From contig NZ_WWFG01000002.1 in NCBI RefSeq assembly GCF_026127265.1, positions 434,001 to 498,000 on the forward strand: 64,000 nucleotides of DNA, in the 5' to 3' direction. Shown one piece after another: positions 41,364 to 49,126 of this stretch. The translations under genes were made by a program, and so were the position numbers. The notes below the pieces were generated by a model. The model did no database searches. It was not told where the DNA came from and saw nothing but the letters and a program-made list of their open reading frames with translations. The DNA comes from Nostoc sp. KVJ3 (lineage in GTDB: Bacteria > Cyanobacteriota > Cyanobacteriia > Cyanobacteriales > Nostocaceae). Positions within the stretch are counted from its first letter, which is position 1. The number at the start of each line of letters is the position of its first letter.

Positions 41364-41705
41364 CTAAACGTAGGCAGCGACAGTATTGCCAAGGCTAACA
41401 TCAGACAATACATTCAACTGGTAAGTGGAAGTGTAGTACTGAAGATTATTAGCTGTATCTGTTTGCACTGTCCCGGTAGTGGGCAACGGATATGCAGCTA
41501 GAGCGTTACCCGCAGTAGAAGCACCACTATTAGCAGCATTTTTAGCAACCTGTGCGACTGCCGCGCTTTGCAAGAAGATAGCAAGGAATTCTGATAAACC
41601 GATACCAGTAGGCAATGTAGCCATAGCACCGATATAAGTAGCAACAGCAGTAGTAGTACATTTAGCTTGTACTTCGGCAAGAGTTAAGTCAGCAGTAGCA
41701 GCCAT
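41364..41705 (-). CDS. Hydrophobic Ala/Thr-rich protein, candidate structural protein
   Basis: 113 aa from the ATG at 41705 (MAATADLTLAEVQAKC); the frame from 41771 adds an unlikely basic stretch. Very rich in Ala, Thr and Leu: TYIGAMATLPTGIGLSEFLAIFLQSAAVAQVAKNAANSG, then strands TGTVQTDTANNLQYYTSTYQLNVLSD. It is the first gene of the leftward operon, divergent from 41881. A small hairpin (GGTAGG/CCTACC, about 41330-41347) follows. Confidence 0.55.
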   Translation of the reverse strand: MAATADLTLAEVQAKCTTTAVATYIGAMATLPTGIGLSEFLAIFLQSAAVAQVAKNAANSGASTAGNALAAYPLPTTGTVQTDTANNLQYYTSTYQLNVLSDVSLGNTVAAYV

Positions 41706-41880
41706 TGTTGTAACCTTGTGAGTGTTTTTAGGTCGCTTAACATTAGCGAGTAAACAACACATTAGCGGCACTCCCTGAAGCCGTCAATACCCACAAAAAA
41801 CTCTTTTTAGGGCGGGACTTGCAAAAAACTTTTAAACTACTTAACCTATTTAAAAATCTTTCCGTCAAGCGGGTGAAAAA

Positions 41881-42666
41881 ATGATAGAAAACTTCAGTGT
41901 GACAAGCAAGGTAGCAGTAACATTAGATGCTAACAGTGGCAGTACAGTACATCCATTGTTTACCTATACACCTTACACCCTCAATGGCTATAGGGTGATA
42001 AATGAGTCTTTGTCTCTCAGTAATGTCAATGCCATAGCTTACATTTACTCGTTGCCAGTAGTGGCATTCCCTACCTTTGCGCTTGATGCCAGCGATAGCG
42101 AACAACTCCTGACAGCTATCAATCTCGAATGGCAAGGGCACAGAATACAACTCGATGCATTGATACAAGTTGGTAGTGGTAGTACATATCAGAGGGTAAA
42201 AAGTTATTCACTTACAAATCCCAATCCTTACCCATACAAGGAATTTTTGCTAGACAATCAGCAACTTGGCAACAACTGTATGTTGGGACTGCAAATAAGA
42301 AACGTAGGTTATGGACTACTACAAAACGGGAGTAGCGGTAGCGATACCGTGACAGTAAGTGCTGACCTCACGCACAACTTAGTAATAGAAAGTGCTAGTA
42401 GTTCTGGGAATAAAATCGACAATACTATTACTACTACTGCAAGTGCAATTGTTAACACCAACACATCAAGAAATGGTATCTCATTCTTTAATAATAGTTC
42501 CACTGTCATCTATATCGATACCGTCTCAACTGTCAGCAGTAGCAGTTATTGGATAAAACTAAATCCTGGTGATTACGAAGAAGCACCACTGCCTATTTAC
42601 ACAGGTCAATATTGGGCTGTAAGTGCTAGTGGCAGTGCAAGTATCAACATTAGGGAGTTTAATTGA
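41881..42666 (+). CDS. Beta-rich hypothetical protein, possible virion/surface protein
   Basis: 261 aa, Ser/Thr/Asn-rich with many strands (FSVTSKVAVTLDANSGSTVHPLFTYTPYTLNGYRVINESLSLS; ISFFNNSSTVIYIDTVSTVSSSSYWIKLNPGDYEEAPLPIYTG). The C-terminal strand pattern with LNPGDYEEAPLPIYTGQYWAVS is typical of phage tail-associated or baseplate-like small domains. No signal peptide. Overlaps the next start by 4 bp. No family recognised. Confidence 0.55.
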   Translation: MIENFSVTSKVAVTLDANSGSTVHPLFTYTPYTLNGYRVINESLSLSNVNAIAYIYSLPVVAFPTFALDASDSEQLLTAINLEWQGHRIQLDALIQVGSGSTYQRVKSYSLTNPNPYPYKEFLLDNQQLGNNCMLGLQIRNVGYGLLQNGSSGSDTVTVSADLTHNLVIESASSSGNKIDNTITTTASAIVNTNTSRNGISFFNNSSTVIYIDTVSTVSSSSYWIKLNPGDYEEAPLPIYTGQYWAVSASGSASINIREFN

Positions 42667-44399
42667 TGGGATATTTTGCTAATACAAAAAAAGCATCAAT
42701 AACTGAACAGATTAATAATTTTGCAATAGATGCAGCCGATAAAGCTACTCGTGCATTATTTCCAAAGCAAGTAAGAAATGCAATAGGGCAAGTGGTTATT
42801 GCTAATTTAACGGTACAAGCAATAGCATTTCAATCAATCAAAAATGTACCTGGTTTATTACAACAGGGAACCGATATTATTATTGACCCTTGCAATATTT
42901 ATATACCAACTGATTTTGGCACGATAACTTACAGAAACCCTGCCTGTAACTCGCGCCCCACAAACACTATCATTACCTTTCCTGACTCACGAATATTGGG
43001 AGAGCTAGCGCCCCAAGATTGCCAAATAACAATAGGACTAGCGCAAACACAATATTTTTACAACGACGGATCGTCTGCTACGTTGCCAGGGATTGATGCT
43101 CTAATATTTGGAGACATTACCTATAATTCCAACGGAGCAAACAACCAGAGTTACTCACCTGACCACTCACTGTACACACAAACACTTGTACCATCAAACC
43201 TTGGTGATGGATTTAAGTTTCCACTGCCACAAGTAGCTATAGATGCTTATCCAGGAATACAGTATGCACAGCTTAACGGAGTAATACTTACAAAGAGTGG
43301 TGTACTTGGTGCAGATGCTACAGCGCAGTGGAATAGCTACAACAATGGAAGATGGTATGTAGTAGAAGTGTTTCCTGATAGTACTTGTAAACTCCAAAAT
43401 GATATCAATCCACCACCACCACCAAACATAGAACCCCAGGATTGTAAATGTATGTGTAACGACAATTTAGTGAAACTGCTGCTACAGCGTATTGGCAATT
43501 TACCTGCTACAGTGCCTGACAACTTTGCAAGTAAAACACCTAAACCGATAACACTTGACAGCCTTGCTGAGATAGCAATATGGCAAGCGCAACAAATAGA
43601 CGCTTTAGCGGGACAGTACCCAATACCGCTTACTATCAAAGCCGACCCGACAGACAGTAACAGCAAAGACCAACACCTTGAGTTACCCAATCAAGCAGAA
43701 GCATTGGCAGAAATATTAGGATTGCTTGTAACAACGAAAAGAGACACTCATGCAACATTAGTAGGCATCATAAAAGTGTTGGCAGAATCAGGAATGATAA
43801 AAAATCTTGCAACACAAACGTATGATGTTACTCACGCAAATGCAGAATTTTTGGGGTACAAGTTAGAGCAAGTGAAACGCACAATACCATCAACATTTAC
43901 CCCAAACGGGAACAATCTCGCTGAGACTTTCAAGGAAACGAATATCGATATTACAAGCTACGAAAACAAGGACAGCACAGATTTACAAGATGACCTTAAA
44001 AAATTGCTACAGATGGCTGCACGATGGAATGCTCAGAATTGGCGTACTATCGGAGCTAACGCAGCAGTATCACTGGCACAGAACTTTATGGGTAATGTAG
44101 ACACAGTACAGAATACTCATGAAGCAATAAAACAGGAGACTTTTGCGGATTTCCTGAAGGAAGTAGAGCAAGGATTTACTCATGCTGAGGGTGTAACTGA
44201 TGCTAACGATCCTTGGGGGAATCCTGCCAATGAAGCACCTACTGTAAGACAAATTGGTATAACAGCAGAAAGTGCAGCAGAGGCACAGCAACAGGTAGCT
44301 ACTAGCAATGCTCTAACAGGAAGAAGTGATTCAGTAACTAAGGATGTTGCAGTGCAAACCGCAATAACGAAAATTGCTAACACGCTTAAAGCACTATAG
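42663..44399 (+). CDS. Large hypothetical protein with proline hinge, possible virion protein
   Basis: 578 aa. N-terminal ~230 residues are strand-rich (DIIIDPCNIYIPTDFGTITYRNPACN), then a hinge NPPPPPNIEPQDCKCMCND with three close cysteines, then ~330 mostly helical residues (NDNLVKLLLQRIGNL, EALAEILGLLVTTKRDTHATLVGIIKVLAE). Ala/Gln-rich end. The domain order (beta head, hinge, helical tail) fits an elongated structural protein. Coupled to the upstream 261-aa gene. No family recognised. Confidence 0.55.
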   Translation: MMGYFANTKKASITEQINNFAIDAADKATRALFPKQVRNAIGQVVIANLTVQAIAFQSIKNVPGLLQQGTDIIIDPCNIYIPTDFGTITYRNPACNSRPTNTIITFPDSRILGELAPQDCQITIGLAQTQYFYNDGSSATLPGIDALIFGDITYNSNGANNQSYSPDHSLYTQTLVPSNLGDGFKFPLPQVAIDAYPGIQYAQLNGVILTKSGVLGADATAQWNSYNNGRWYVVEVFPDSTCKLQNDINPPPPPNIEPQDCKCMCNDNLVKLLLQRIGNLPATVPDNFASKTPKPITLDSLAEIAIWQAQQIDALAGQYPIPLTIKADPTDSNSKDQHLELPNQAEALAEILGLLVTTKRDTHATLVGIIKVLAESGMIKNLATQTYDVTHANAEFLGYKLEQVKRTIPSTFTPNGNNLAETFKETNIDITSYENKDSTDLQDDLKKLLQMAARWNAQNWRTIGANAAVSLAQNFMGNVDTVQNTHEAIKQETFADFLKEVEQGFTHAEGVTDANDPWGNPANEAPTVRQIGITAESAAEAQQQVATSNALTGRSDSVTKDVAVQTAITKIANTLKAL

Positions 44400-44485
44400 G
44401 TCTGTCTGTAGAAGTGACACCTTTTATGTCAGTTTTTTTGACATAATTTCTGTCACTTATTTTGACACTTTTATTTAGAGGTATA
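44395..44485. repeat. TGWCA array 6
   Basis: Units at 44415 (TGACA), 44427 (TGTCA), 44439 (TGACA), 44451 (TGTCA) and 44463 (TGACA), exact 12-bp period. GGTATA at 44480-44485, 12 nt after the last unit; TATAGG at 44395-44400 on the left. The next gene starts at 44487, so the array covers its whole leader. Confidence 0.9.
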
Positions 44486-44486
44486 T

Positions 44487-46076
44487 ATGGCGGGAACACT
44501 AACAATTTTGGCGGAAGCATTACAATCACGACTTGTTCGCACACAAATAGGCGAACGAGTAATAGAGGGTATTGAACTCTCGACACAAAACAATCAAGGT
44601 GGTGTACTTGGTGCTATTCAGTATGTACTAGGTGGTTTAGCATCTCTTGGCGGTTTTATCCTTGGTACGATAATAGGTTTTGTAGAGTTCTCTTGGAGCG
44701 CTCTATGGGGACTACTTGTTGTTGCTCAACAATCACTATGGAACTTCAACTGGAATGCATCAGACGCTGACCTATCAACTCCCATTAAAGGGCAATACAT
44801 ACAACTTGCAGGGCAGTTGGGACTAACACTAGGGCAAGTGTTCGGATATGCAGTATGTGGCATTACACCTGGTGCGATAGTATTTGCTTTCAACGAGCCA
44901 TTGGGCACTCAGATACTTACAAAAGTAAGTGAGAAGTTTGCCGAACAATTCCTTCAAAACCTTGGCAACTTATTACAGCAAGCATTGCAACTTGAGGTAC
45001 AAATATTACTCACTAACACCTACAAAAGTGTGAGAAAGTTGCTTAAAAGTACAAGCCCGATAATCAAACAATTCCTTGGCAAGAATAACATCATCAGCAA
45101 CACACTTGATGCTTGGGGCGCTAGCAATAGTAAGCCTTGGTCGTTCGCAATTGCACAAAAAAACTTTGTAGAAAGCATCTTTGGCAAAGAGGGAGCGGGT
45201 GCTACATTTGCTCAACAATTCCAACTGCAAGCCCAACAATCATGCATCGAAGCAGGGTATGTAGTTGCCAACACTGTTGACACTTTTCTCGCTCATCAAG
45301 CGCTTGCTAATCAAACAGTAAGTGTCCTTGGTGCTGAAAGATATGTAGAAATAACACCCAATAAAAGTGTGCCTGATGAGAAAATTGTACTTGCAGGAAG
45401 TGAAGAAATCCTTAAAGGACAGATAGTGCAAACCTTGACAACAAATAAACAGTTTAATGGCAGGGATTTGGGAGTAGTTTATGGTGAATTACAAGGTGAG
45501 ATAAGGGAGCGGCGATATCGCCCTGAGGTAGTGCTTAAGTTCTACCGTAAGCAAAATAAGCTTAAGTCTAAAGGTGATATTGTTGATGCATTATCGATGC
45601 AAATAAGTTTCAGGCTGATGAATAAAACTGTTGATGATTTTGCGACAAACGTATATCTAAAGAAGTTAGGCGAACAAATATACGAAGAATTTGCAAGTAC
45701 ACCATACACAATACACAAAGGTACTAAAACTTTTACCTATAGTGACTTCCAACATGGATATCAATTTAAGCTTGATATCACGGATTTAGGTGAAGCAACA
45801 CGAGTAATAGAAAGTGTATTACTGATACAAGGTCATCAATTCAATGAGTTGTACCTAAGAAGTGGCAGTACTCCGATAGAAAAACCACCAACAACAGGAA
45901 GAGAATTAGAAATAAACAATCAACTTGTTACTTTACCGACAACAAATATCAAAACTGGGATAGTGACATTTACACACGCTTACCTTAATGTAGGTGTCAA
46001 TGTTCCACCAATAAACTTAGTAGACATTACAGGGAAGAAGAAGAATGTTATCTATAAGCCAACTGTTGCAAAGTAG
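44487..46076 (+). CDS. Membrane-associated hypothetical protein of the structural region
   Basis: 529 aa. Hydrophobic segments near residues 43-65 (ALGGLASLGGFILGTIIGFVEF) and 70-80, another at 110-135 (LTLGQVFGYAVCGITPGAIVF), then a long helical/strand part (LQNLGNLLQQALQLEVQILLTNTYKSVRKLL; DFQHGYQFKLDITDLGEATRVIESVLLIQGHQF). No signal peptide. May be inserted in a membrane, for example an internal virion membrane or the host membrane during entry. No family recognised. Overlaps the next gene by 32 bp. Confidence 0.55.
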   Translation: MAGTLTILAEALQSRLVRTQIGERVIEGIELSTQNNQGGVLGAIQYVLGGLASLGGFILGTIIGFVEFSWSALWGLLVVAQQSLWNFNWNASDADLSTPIKGQYIQLAGQLGLTLGQVFGYAVCGITPGAIVFAFNEPLGTQILTKVSEKFAEQFLQNLGNLLQQALQLEVQILLTNTYKSVRKLLKSTSPIIKQFLGKNNIISNTLDAWGASNSKPWSFAIAQKNFVESIFGKEGAGATFAQQFQLQAQQSCIEAGYVVANTVDTFLAHQALANQTVSVLGAERYVEITPNKSVPDEKIVLAGSEEILKGQIVQTLTTNKQFNGRDLGVVYGELQGEIRERRYRPEVVLKFYRKQNKLKSKGDIVDALSMQISFRLMNKTVDDFATNVYLKKLGEQIYEEFASTPYTIHKGTKTFTYSDFQHGYQFKLDITDLGEATRVIESVLLIQGHQFNELYLRSGSTPIEKPPTTGRELEINNQLVTLPTTNIKTGIVTFTHAYLNVGVNVPPINLVDITGKKKNVIYKPTVAK

Positions 46077-46266
46077 TGACGACGACGAGCACGAAATAAT
46101 AGAACTACGAATAGGGCAAAGAATAAAATATTACGACAATAAAGGGGGTATATCGCACGGGGAAGTGATAGAAGCCGATGTAGTAGGTGAAACAGTGACA
46201 GTGATAACAGGTAACATTATCAAGTACAAAGAAGTAGTAGACATTAACGATTTAATAGAAGGATAA
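46045..46266 (+). CDS. Small KOW-like protein
   Basis: 73 aa: acidic N-terminus then strands IIELRIGQRIKYYDNKGGISHGEVIEADVVGETVTVITGNIIKYKEVVDINDLI, the layout of a small SH3/KOW-like barrel. It starts inside the end of the 529-aa gene and ends 3 bp before the fibre-like gene. Possibly a connector or chaperone in the structural operon; inference. Confidence 0.55.
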   Translation: MLSISQLLQSSDDDEHEIIELRIGQRIKYYDNKGGISHGEVIEADVVGETVTVITGNIIKYKEVVDINDLIEG

Positions 46267-46269
46267 AAT

Positions 46270-47091
46270 ATGCCATTGTATAAAGCACAAACAGAATCAT
46301 CAGGAATTATTATTCCTACAGATATCAGAACTACTGCAAATGATAGCGACTATATTCTTGCGGTTGATAGTACTACTCAACAACTCTACAAAATAACAAA
46401 AGCTGACTTACTAGCAGGTTTATCAAGCAGTGGCGGCTCATCTGGTGGAGGTACAAGCTACTTCGCTGACGTTGTACTGTTACTGCCCTTTAACACCAAC
46501 ACTGTAGACATTAAAGGCAACATAATTACAACGTCAGGTGCGCCGACGATAGATACTAGCATATTCAAATATGGTGGTGGATCTCTACACCTTGATGGCA
46601 GTAGCTATGTGAGTGTTGCGAATGCTTCTCCACTCGCTCTTGGCTCATCTGACTTCACCATCGAGTGTTGGGTGTATCCTGAGTTTTCGGGAAGTGTAAA
46701 GGATATTGCTACACATCGTACAAACTATGCCACAGACCAAGCTTGGAGTATCAACACTTACAGTCCATCAGGATTAGGTAATCTTGGATTTTATGCTAAT
46801 AACAGCAATGCCATAGCCCTTACAACTTCTTATGCCCCAACTGCTAACGCATGGACACATATAGCGATTGTGAGAAGTGGTAATACATTTACTATGTACG
46901 CTAATGGTAATTCTATAGGTAGCACGTCTAGCAGTAGCGCCATACAGTCTACAAGTGCTGATATTCATATCGGCAACGCACCAGACCAAGGTAGTGAGAA
47001 CTGGGTAGGCAACATTGATGATTTTGAAATAACGAAGTTTGCAAAATACACCGCGAATTTTACACCACCTACTCAACTACCTACAAGCTAA
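46270..47091 (+). CDS. LamG-domain fibre/adhesin-like protein
   Basis: 273 aa. N-terminal segment with TANDSDYILAVDSTTQQLYKITKADLLAGL, a pattern I associate with phage tail-fibre N-termini. A Gly/Ser linker leads to a Laminin-G-like (concanavalin A) domain: VVLLLPFNTNTVDIKGN, KYGGGSLHLDGSSYVSV, SSDFTIECWVYPEFSG, WTHIAIVRSGNTFTMYANGNSIGS, and ending IDDFEITKFAKYTANFTPPTQLP, all typical of receptor-binding proteins in phages. Likely binds a carbohydrate. This is the best evidence that the element encodes particles or surface structures. A strong terminator follows. Confidence 0.8.
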   Translation: MPLYKAQTESSGIIIPTDIRTTANDSDYILAVDSTTQQLYKITKADLLAGLSSSGGSSGGGTSYFADVVLLLPFNTNTVDIKGNIITTSGAPTIDTSIFKYGGGSLHLDGSSYVSVANASPLALGSSDFTIECWVYPEFSGSVKDIATHRTNYATDQAWSINTYSPSGLGNLGFYANNSNAIALTTSYAPTANAWTHIAIVRSGNTFTMYANGNSIGSTSSSSAIQSTSADIHIGNAPDQGSENWVGNIDDFEITKFAKYTANFTPPTQLPTS

Positions 47092-47108
47092 AATATTGTT
47101 CACAAGGC

Positions 47109-47150
47109 AATACCCCAGGTAAACAGCATTGCAAACTTGGGGTATTTTTT
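47109..47150 (+). terminator. Rho-independent terminator after the fibre-like gene
   Basis: Stem ATACCCCAGG/CTTGGGGTAT (47110-47119, 47136-47145), followed by T6. Placed 18 bp after the stop. Confidence 0.85.
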
Positions 47151-47156
47151 ATGGGA

Positions 47157-47249
47157 TATACCTTTGTATTTTAAAGTGTCAGTTTAAGTGACAGATTTTT
47201 TGTCATTTATTTTGACAGAAAAAGTGTCACTTTATTTTAAAGGGTATAC
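47157..47249. repeat. TGWCA array 7
   Basis: Units at 47177 (TGTCA), 47189 (TGACA), 47201 (TGTCA), 47213 (TGACA) and 47225 (TGTCA), exact 12-bp period. TATACC at 47157-47162, GGTATAC at 47243-47249. It lies between convergent genes, partly overlapping the 3' end of the 63-aa gene, so like array 5 it serves no promoter role for its neighbours. Confidence 0.9.
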
Positions 47250-47428
47250 TGCTTTAGGAACGCTTCGATTTGAGAGAGAGTTGAGTATATTGCGGATACT
47301 TTTTTATCACGTCTATCAACGATTTCATACACCTTGCCCTTCCTATCCTTATATCTCCAATCATCTTTTAATTCCCTAAAATCGTAACCTAAGTAACTCG
47401 CAAGCTGTTCTAAGTCTTTTCTCTTCAT
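47237..47428 (-). CDS. 63-aa protein coupled to the integrase, possible excision factor
   Basis: MKRKDLEQLASYLGYDFRELKDDWRYKDRKGKVYEIVDRRDKKVSAIYSTLSQIEAFLKQY: basic, with a helix, a short strand pair and another helix. The start overlaps the integrase stop (ATGA), so both are made together. Size, charge and position suggest an excisionase-like directionality factor, but the sequence matches no family I know. Confidence 0.5.
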   Translation of the reverse strand: MKRKDLEQLASYLGYDFRELKDDWRYKDRKGKVYEIVDRRDKKVSAIYSTLSQIEAFLKQYTL

Positions 47429-48645
47429 TTGATGATTGATGGTAGTGATATGCGTTCAATATCGAGTTTCAGGTAATGCTTTCTTATCACCTCTTCACTG
47501 TTGCCTACTAGCAGCGCTAACTTATGCAATGGAAAGTCATTGTTAGCGTGGTAGCTTATCATTGTGTGCCTAAGTTGGTACGGTATTCTATGTCTTATGC
47601 ACATTACATCGAGTAGTATTTTCCATACCCTATTAAAAGCTTGCTGCGATATTGCCCCCCCCTTGCGATTAACAAACACATATTCCTTTGGTTTATGATT
47701 GCCGGGTATAGATGATAGCAAGGTATGCAATTCTTCATTGATGGGGAATTGTCTACTTGCTACAGTTTTAGTTCCCTGCTGTTTTACAATCCTGCCACTT
47801 GCTAATACCTGTCCTTCTCTGAATATTATTTTGTTGGCTTGTAAATCAACATTCTCCCACTTGAGAGCTATTGCTTCAGATGGTCGGCAACCCGTTAACC
47901 ACAGAAATGCCGAATATTTCCAGTACTGTCTATGTGCCCCGCGCTTGCAATACTCGCCATTTCGTAACGCTTCTATGATGCGATAAACTTCAGATACTTT
48001 AAAGATATCTATTTCACCGTCCTCATTAACATTGTCAGGCACGTGTCCTTTGATATTGATGCTGCCCAGCAAATCACGATACTCGATACCCCAGCGCCGA
48101 GGAATAATGCCTTGTTTGCTACACCAGTCGATAGCAGAAACGATAGTCTTAAATCTTTCTTTAGAAGTCTTGACTGTCCTTGACTTATCGCCAAATATAT
48201 ACCCTACAATTTCCTGCTTTTGTTCGAGTCGCTGAAATGGGCAATTCTCAATAATTGACGTAACTGTTGCGTTACGAGTTAATACAGTTGTTTGAGACCA
48301 AGTACCAATTTGTGTATTAAAGTCAACATATTTATCCCATAGCACACGAAGGTCATCTTTTTCTACTACCTTAATAATTCCTTGTTTTTGCTGCCTAAAC
48401 GATTCCAACTTTTCTTTGACAAAGAGTTTAAGTGTGTCAAGTTCTATGTCGTTACCTGCTATTACCATGCGGTGTATCATATCGTCAACGTCGTACGCTA
48501 AATTTGTTGCGTTACGTTTGTCACTGCCACACCCTATTGTTTTTCTACCAAATTTCTGAATGAGTCGTAACTGATAAAAAATACCCGATGTGGTGTTCAT
48601 CGTCATCAAATGCAAATATCGGTATCCGTCTTTTGCTTGTGCCAT
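47425..48645 (-). CDS. int: Tyrosine recombinase (integrase) of the element
   Basis: 406 aa. N-terminal arm and core-binding part, then the catalytic domain: Arg in LTGCRPSEAIALKWENV, Lys near the TKTVASRQFPI strand, IPYQLRHTMISYHANND where the first His of H-x-x-R is replaced by Tyr, and the nucleophile Tyr in RKHYLKLD. It catalyses integration at tRNA-Ser and excision. Located about 135 bp inside the right att core and transcribed inward. It likely also needs the 63-aa protein for excision. Confidence 0.92.
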   Translation of the reverse strand: MAQAKDGYRYLHLMTMNTTSGIFYQLRLIQKFGRKTIGCGSDKRNATNLAYDVDDMIHRMVIAGNDIELDTLKLFVKEKLESFRQQKQGIIKVVEKDDLRVLWDKYVDFNTQIGTWSQTTVLTRNATVTSIIENCPFQRLEQKQEIVGYIFGDKSRTVKTSKERFKTIVSAIDWCSKQGIIPRRWGIEYRDLLGSINIKGHVPDNVNEDGEIDIFKVSEVYRIIEALRNGEYCKRGAHRQYWKYSAFLWLTGCRPSEAIALKWENVDLQANKIIFREGQVLASGRIVKQQGTKTVASRQFPINEELHTLLSSIPGNHKPKEYVFVNRKGGAISQQAFNRVWKILLDVMCIRHRIPYQLRHTMISYHANNDFPLHKLALLVGNSEEVIRKHYLKLDIERISLPSIIK

Positions 48646-48779
48646 TGTGATACTACGTAAGGTTGAATTTATAGAACTACCTTAACACGTCGGTATAGCA
48701 AAGTGGTTGAATATCTTAAAATAACTTACAACTTATCGCCTGAAGTGTTTGCAGTGTAAGTAACTCAGGCTACCGTAAA
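48646..48779. promoter_or_regulatory. Integrase leader and right-arm region
   Basis: 134 bp between the integrase start and the right att core. AT-rich with TTAACACGTCGG and ACTTACAACTTAT motifs; no strict copy of the ACTTATAT boxes of the left end. It should hold the int promoter, placed so that excision joins it to sequences of attP. Confidence 0.5.
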
Positions 48780-48838
48780 GCAGACCTGGAAAGTCTGTTT
48801 AGGGAAACTTAACGGGGGTTCGAATCCCCCCCTCTCCG
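48780..48838 (+). tRNA. Displaced original 3' half of tRNA-Ser (not functional), with attR core
   Basis: Starts with the 19-bp core GCAGACCTGGAAAGTCTGT (48780-48798), then a variable arm and T arm GGGGG-TTCGAAT-CCCCC and the acceptor end CTCTCCG. The 5' half is missing (the left side is element DNA). It is the chromosomal 3' part moved 20 kb away when the element integrated. Excision should join it to 28644-28669. Confidence 0.92.
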
Positions 48839-48997
48839 TTTTCAAACCTAGTCTAAATATATAGTTTGAACCAGATTTCTACAAATAGTCGGGTTAAATA
48901 AATAGCAGGATATTGCCAAATATATTCTTAAAATTGCTTTGAAAGGGTTTTATTGTAACCCTTCTCTTTAGCAAGCTACGGGCGGTGTTTCCCTCAG

Positions 48998-49027
48998 GAT
49001 GCTGTTGGCGAAATATTTCTTTACATT
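48998..49027 (+). repeat. 30-bp inverted repeat, left copy
   Basis: Begins GATGCTGTTGGCGAAATATT and matches the reverse complement of 51441-51470 at 29 of 30 positions. The pair brackets the IS1182-like transposase and the regulator gene. Similarity decays inward but remains faintly visible for about 40 bp. Confidence 0.75.
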
Positions 49028-49126
49028 TGAAAACCCTACAAATGCTAAAGCGAGCAGACGTTGAGGAAAATGGGATGATATTAATGAACAAGCATCTACC
49101 ATCACCTGCGGTGAAGGAGGAATTGA

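Larger units (their letters stand above)
28689..48798. mobile_element. 20.1-kb integrative, virus-like element in tRNA-Ser
   Basis: Bounded by the 19-bp direct repeats at 28670-28688 and 48780-48798, giving a 20,110-bp unit. The tyrosine integrase lies inside the right end, reading inward. Contents: early-type small genes, RHH regulator, P-loop ATPase, PAPS-reductase-like protein, PD-(D/E)XK-like protein, a divergent operon pair with a LamG fibre-like protein, and seven TGWCA arrays. I found no HIP1 octamer between about 28,930 and the right end, unlike the flanks. No terminase, portal, major capsid, relaxase or Rep protein is recognisable. It may be a tailless or otherwise unusual temperate virus, a satellite, or an integrative plasmid. 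Confidence 0.9.

Noticed and set aside
29520..47249. TGWCA arrays as Tn7-like/CAST transposon ends (TnsB sites use TGTCA/TGACA motifs)
   Set aside because: No TnsB, TnsC or Cas12k gene is present, the arrays are internal and seven in number, and the known CAST ends do not have a strict 12-bp period. The real element ends are the tRNA-Ser cores.
29520..47249. TGWCA arrays as a CRISPR-like array
   Set aside because: The unit is 12 bp with recurring spacers such as TAAATAA and no cas genes; this is not repeat-spacer structure.
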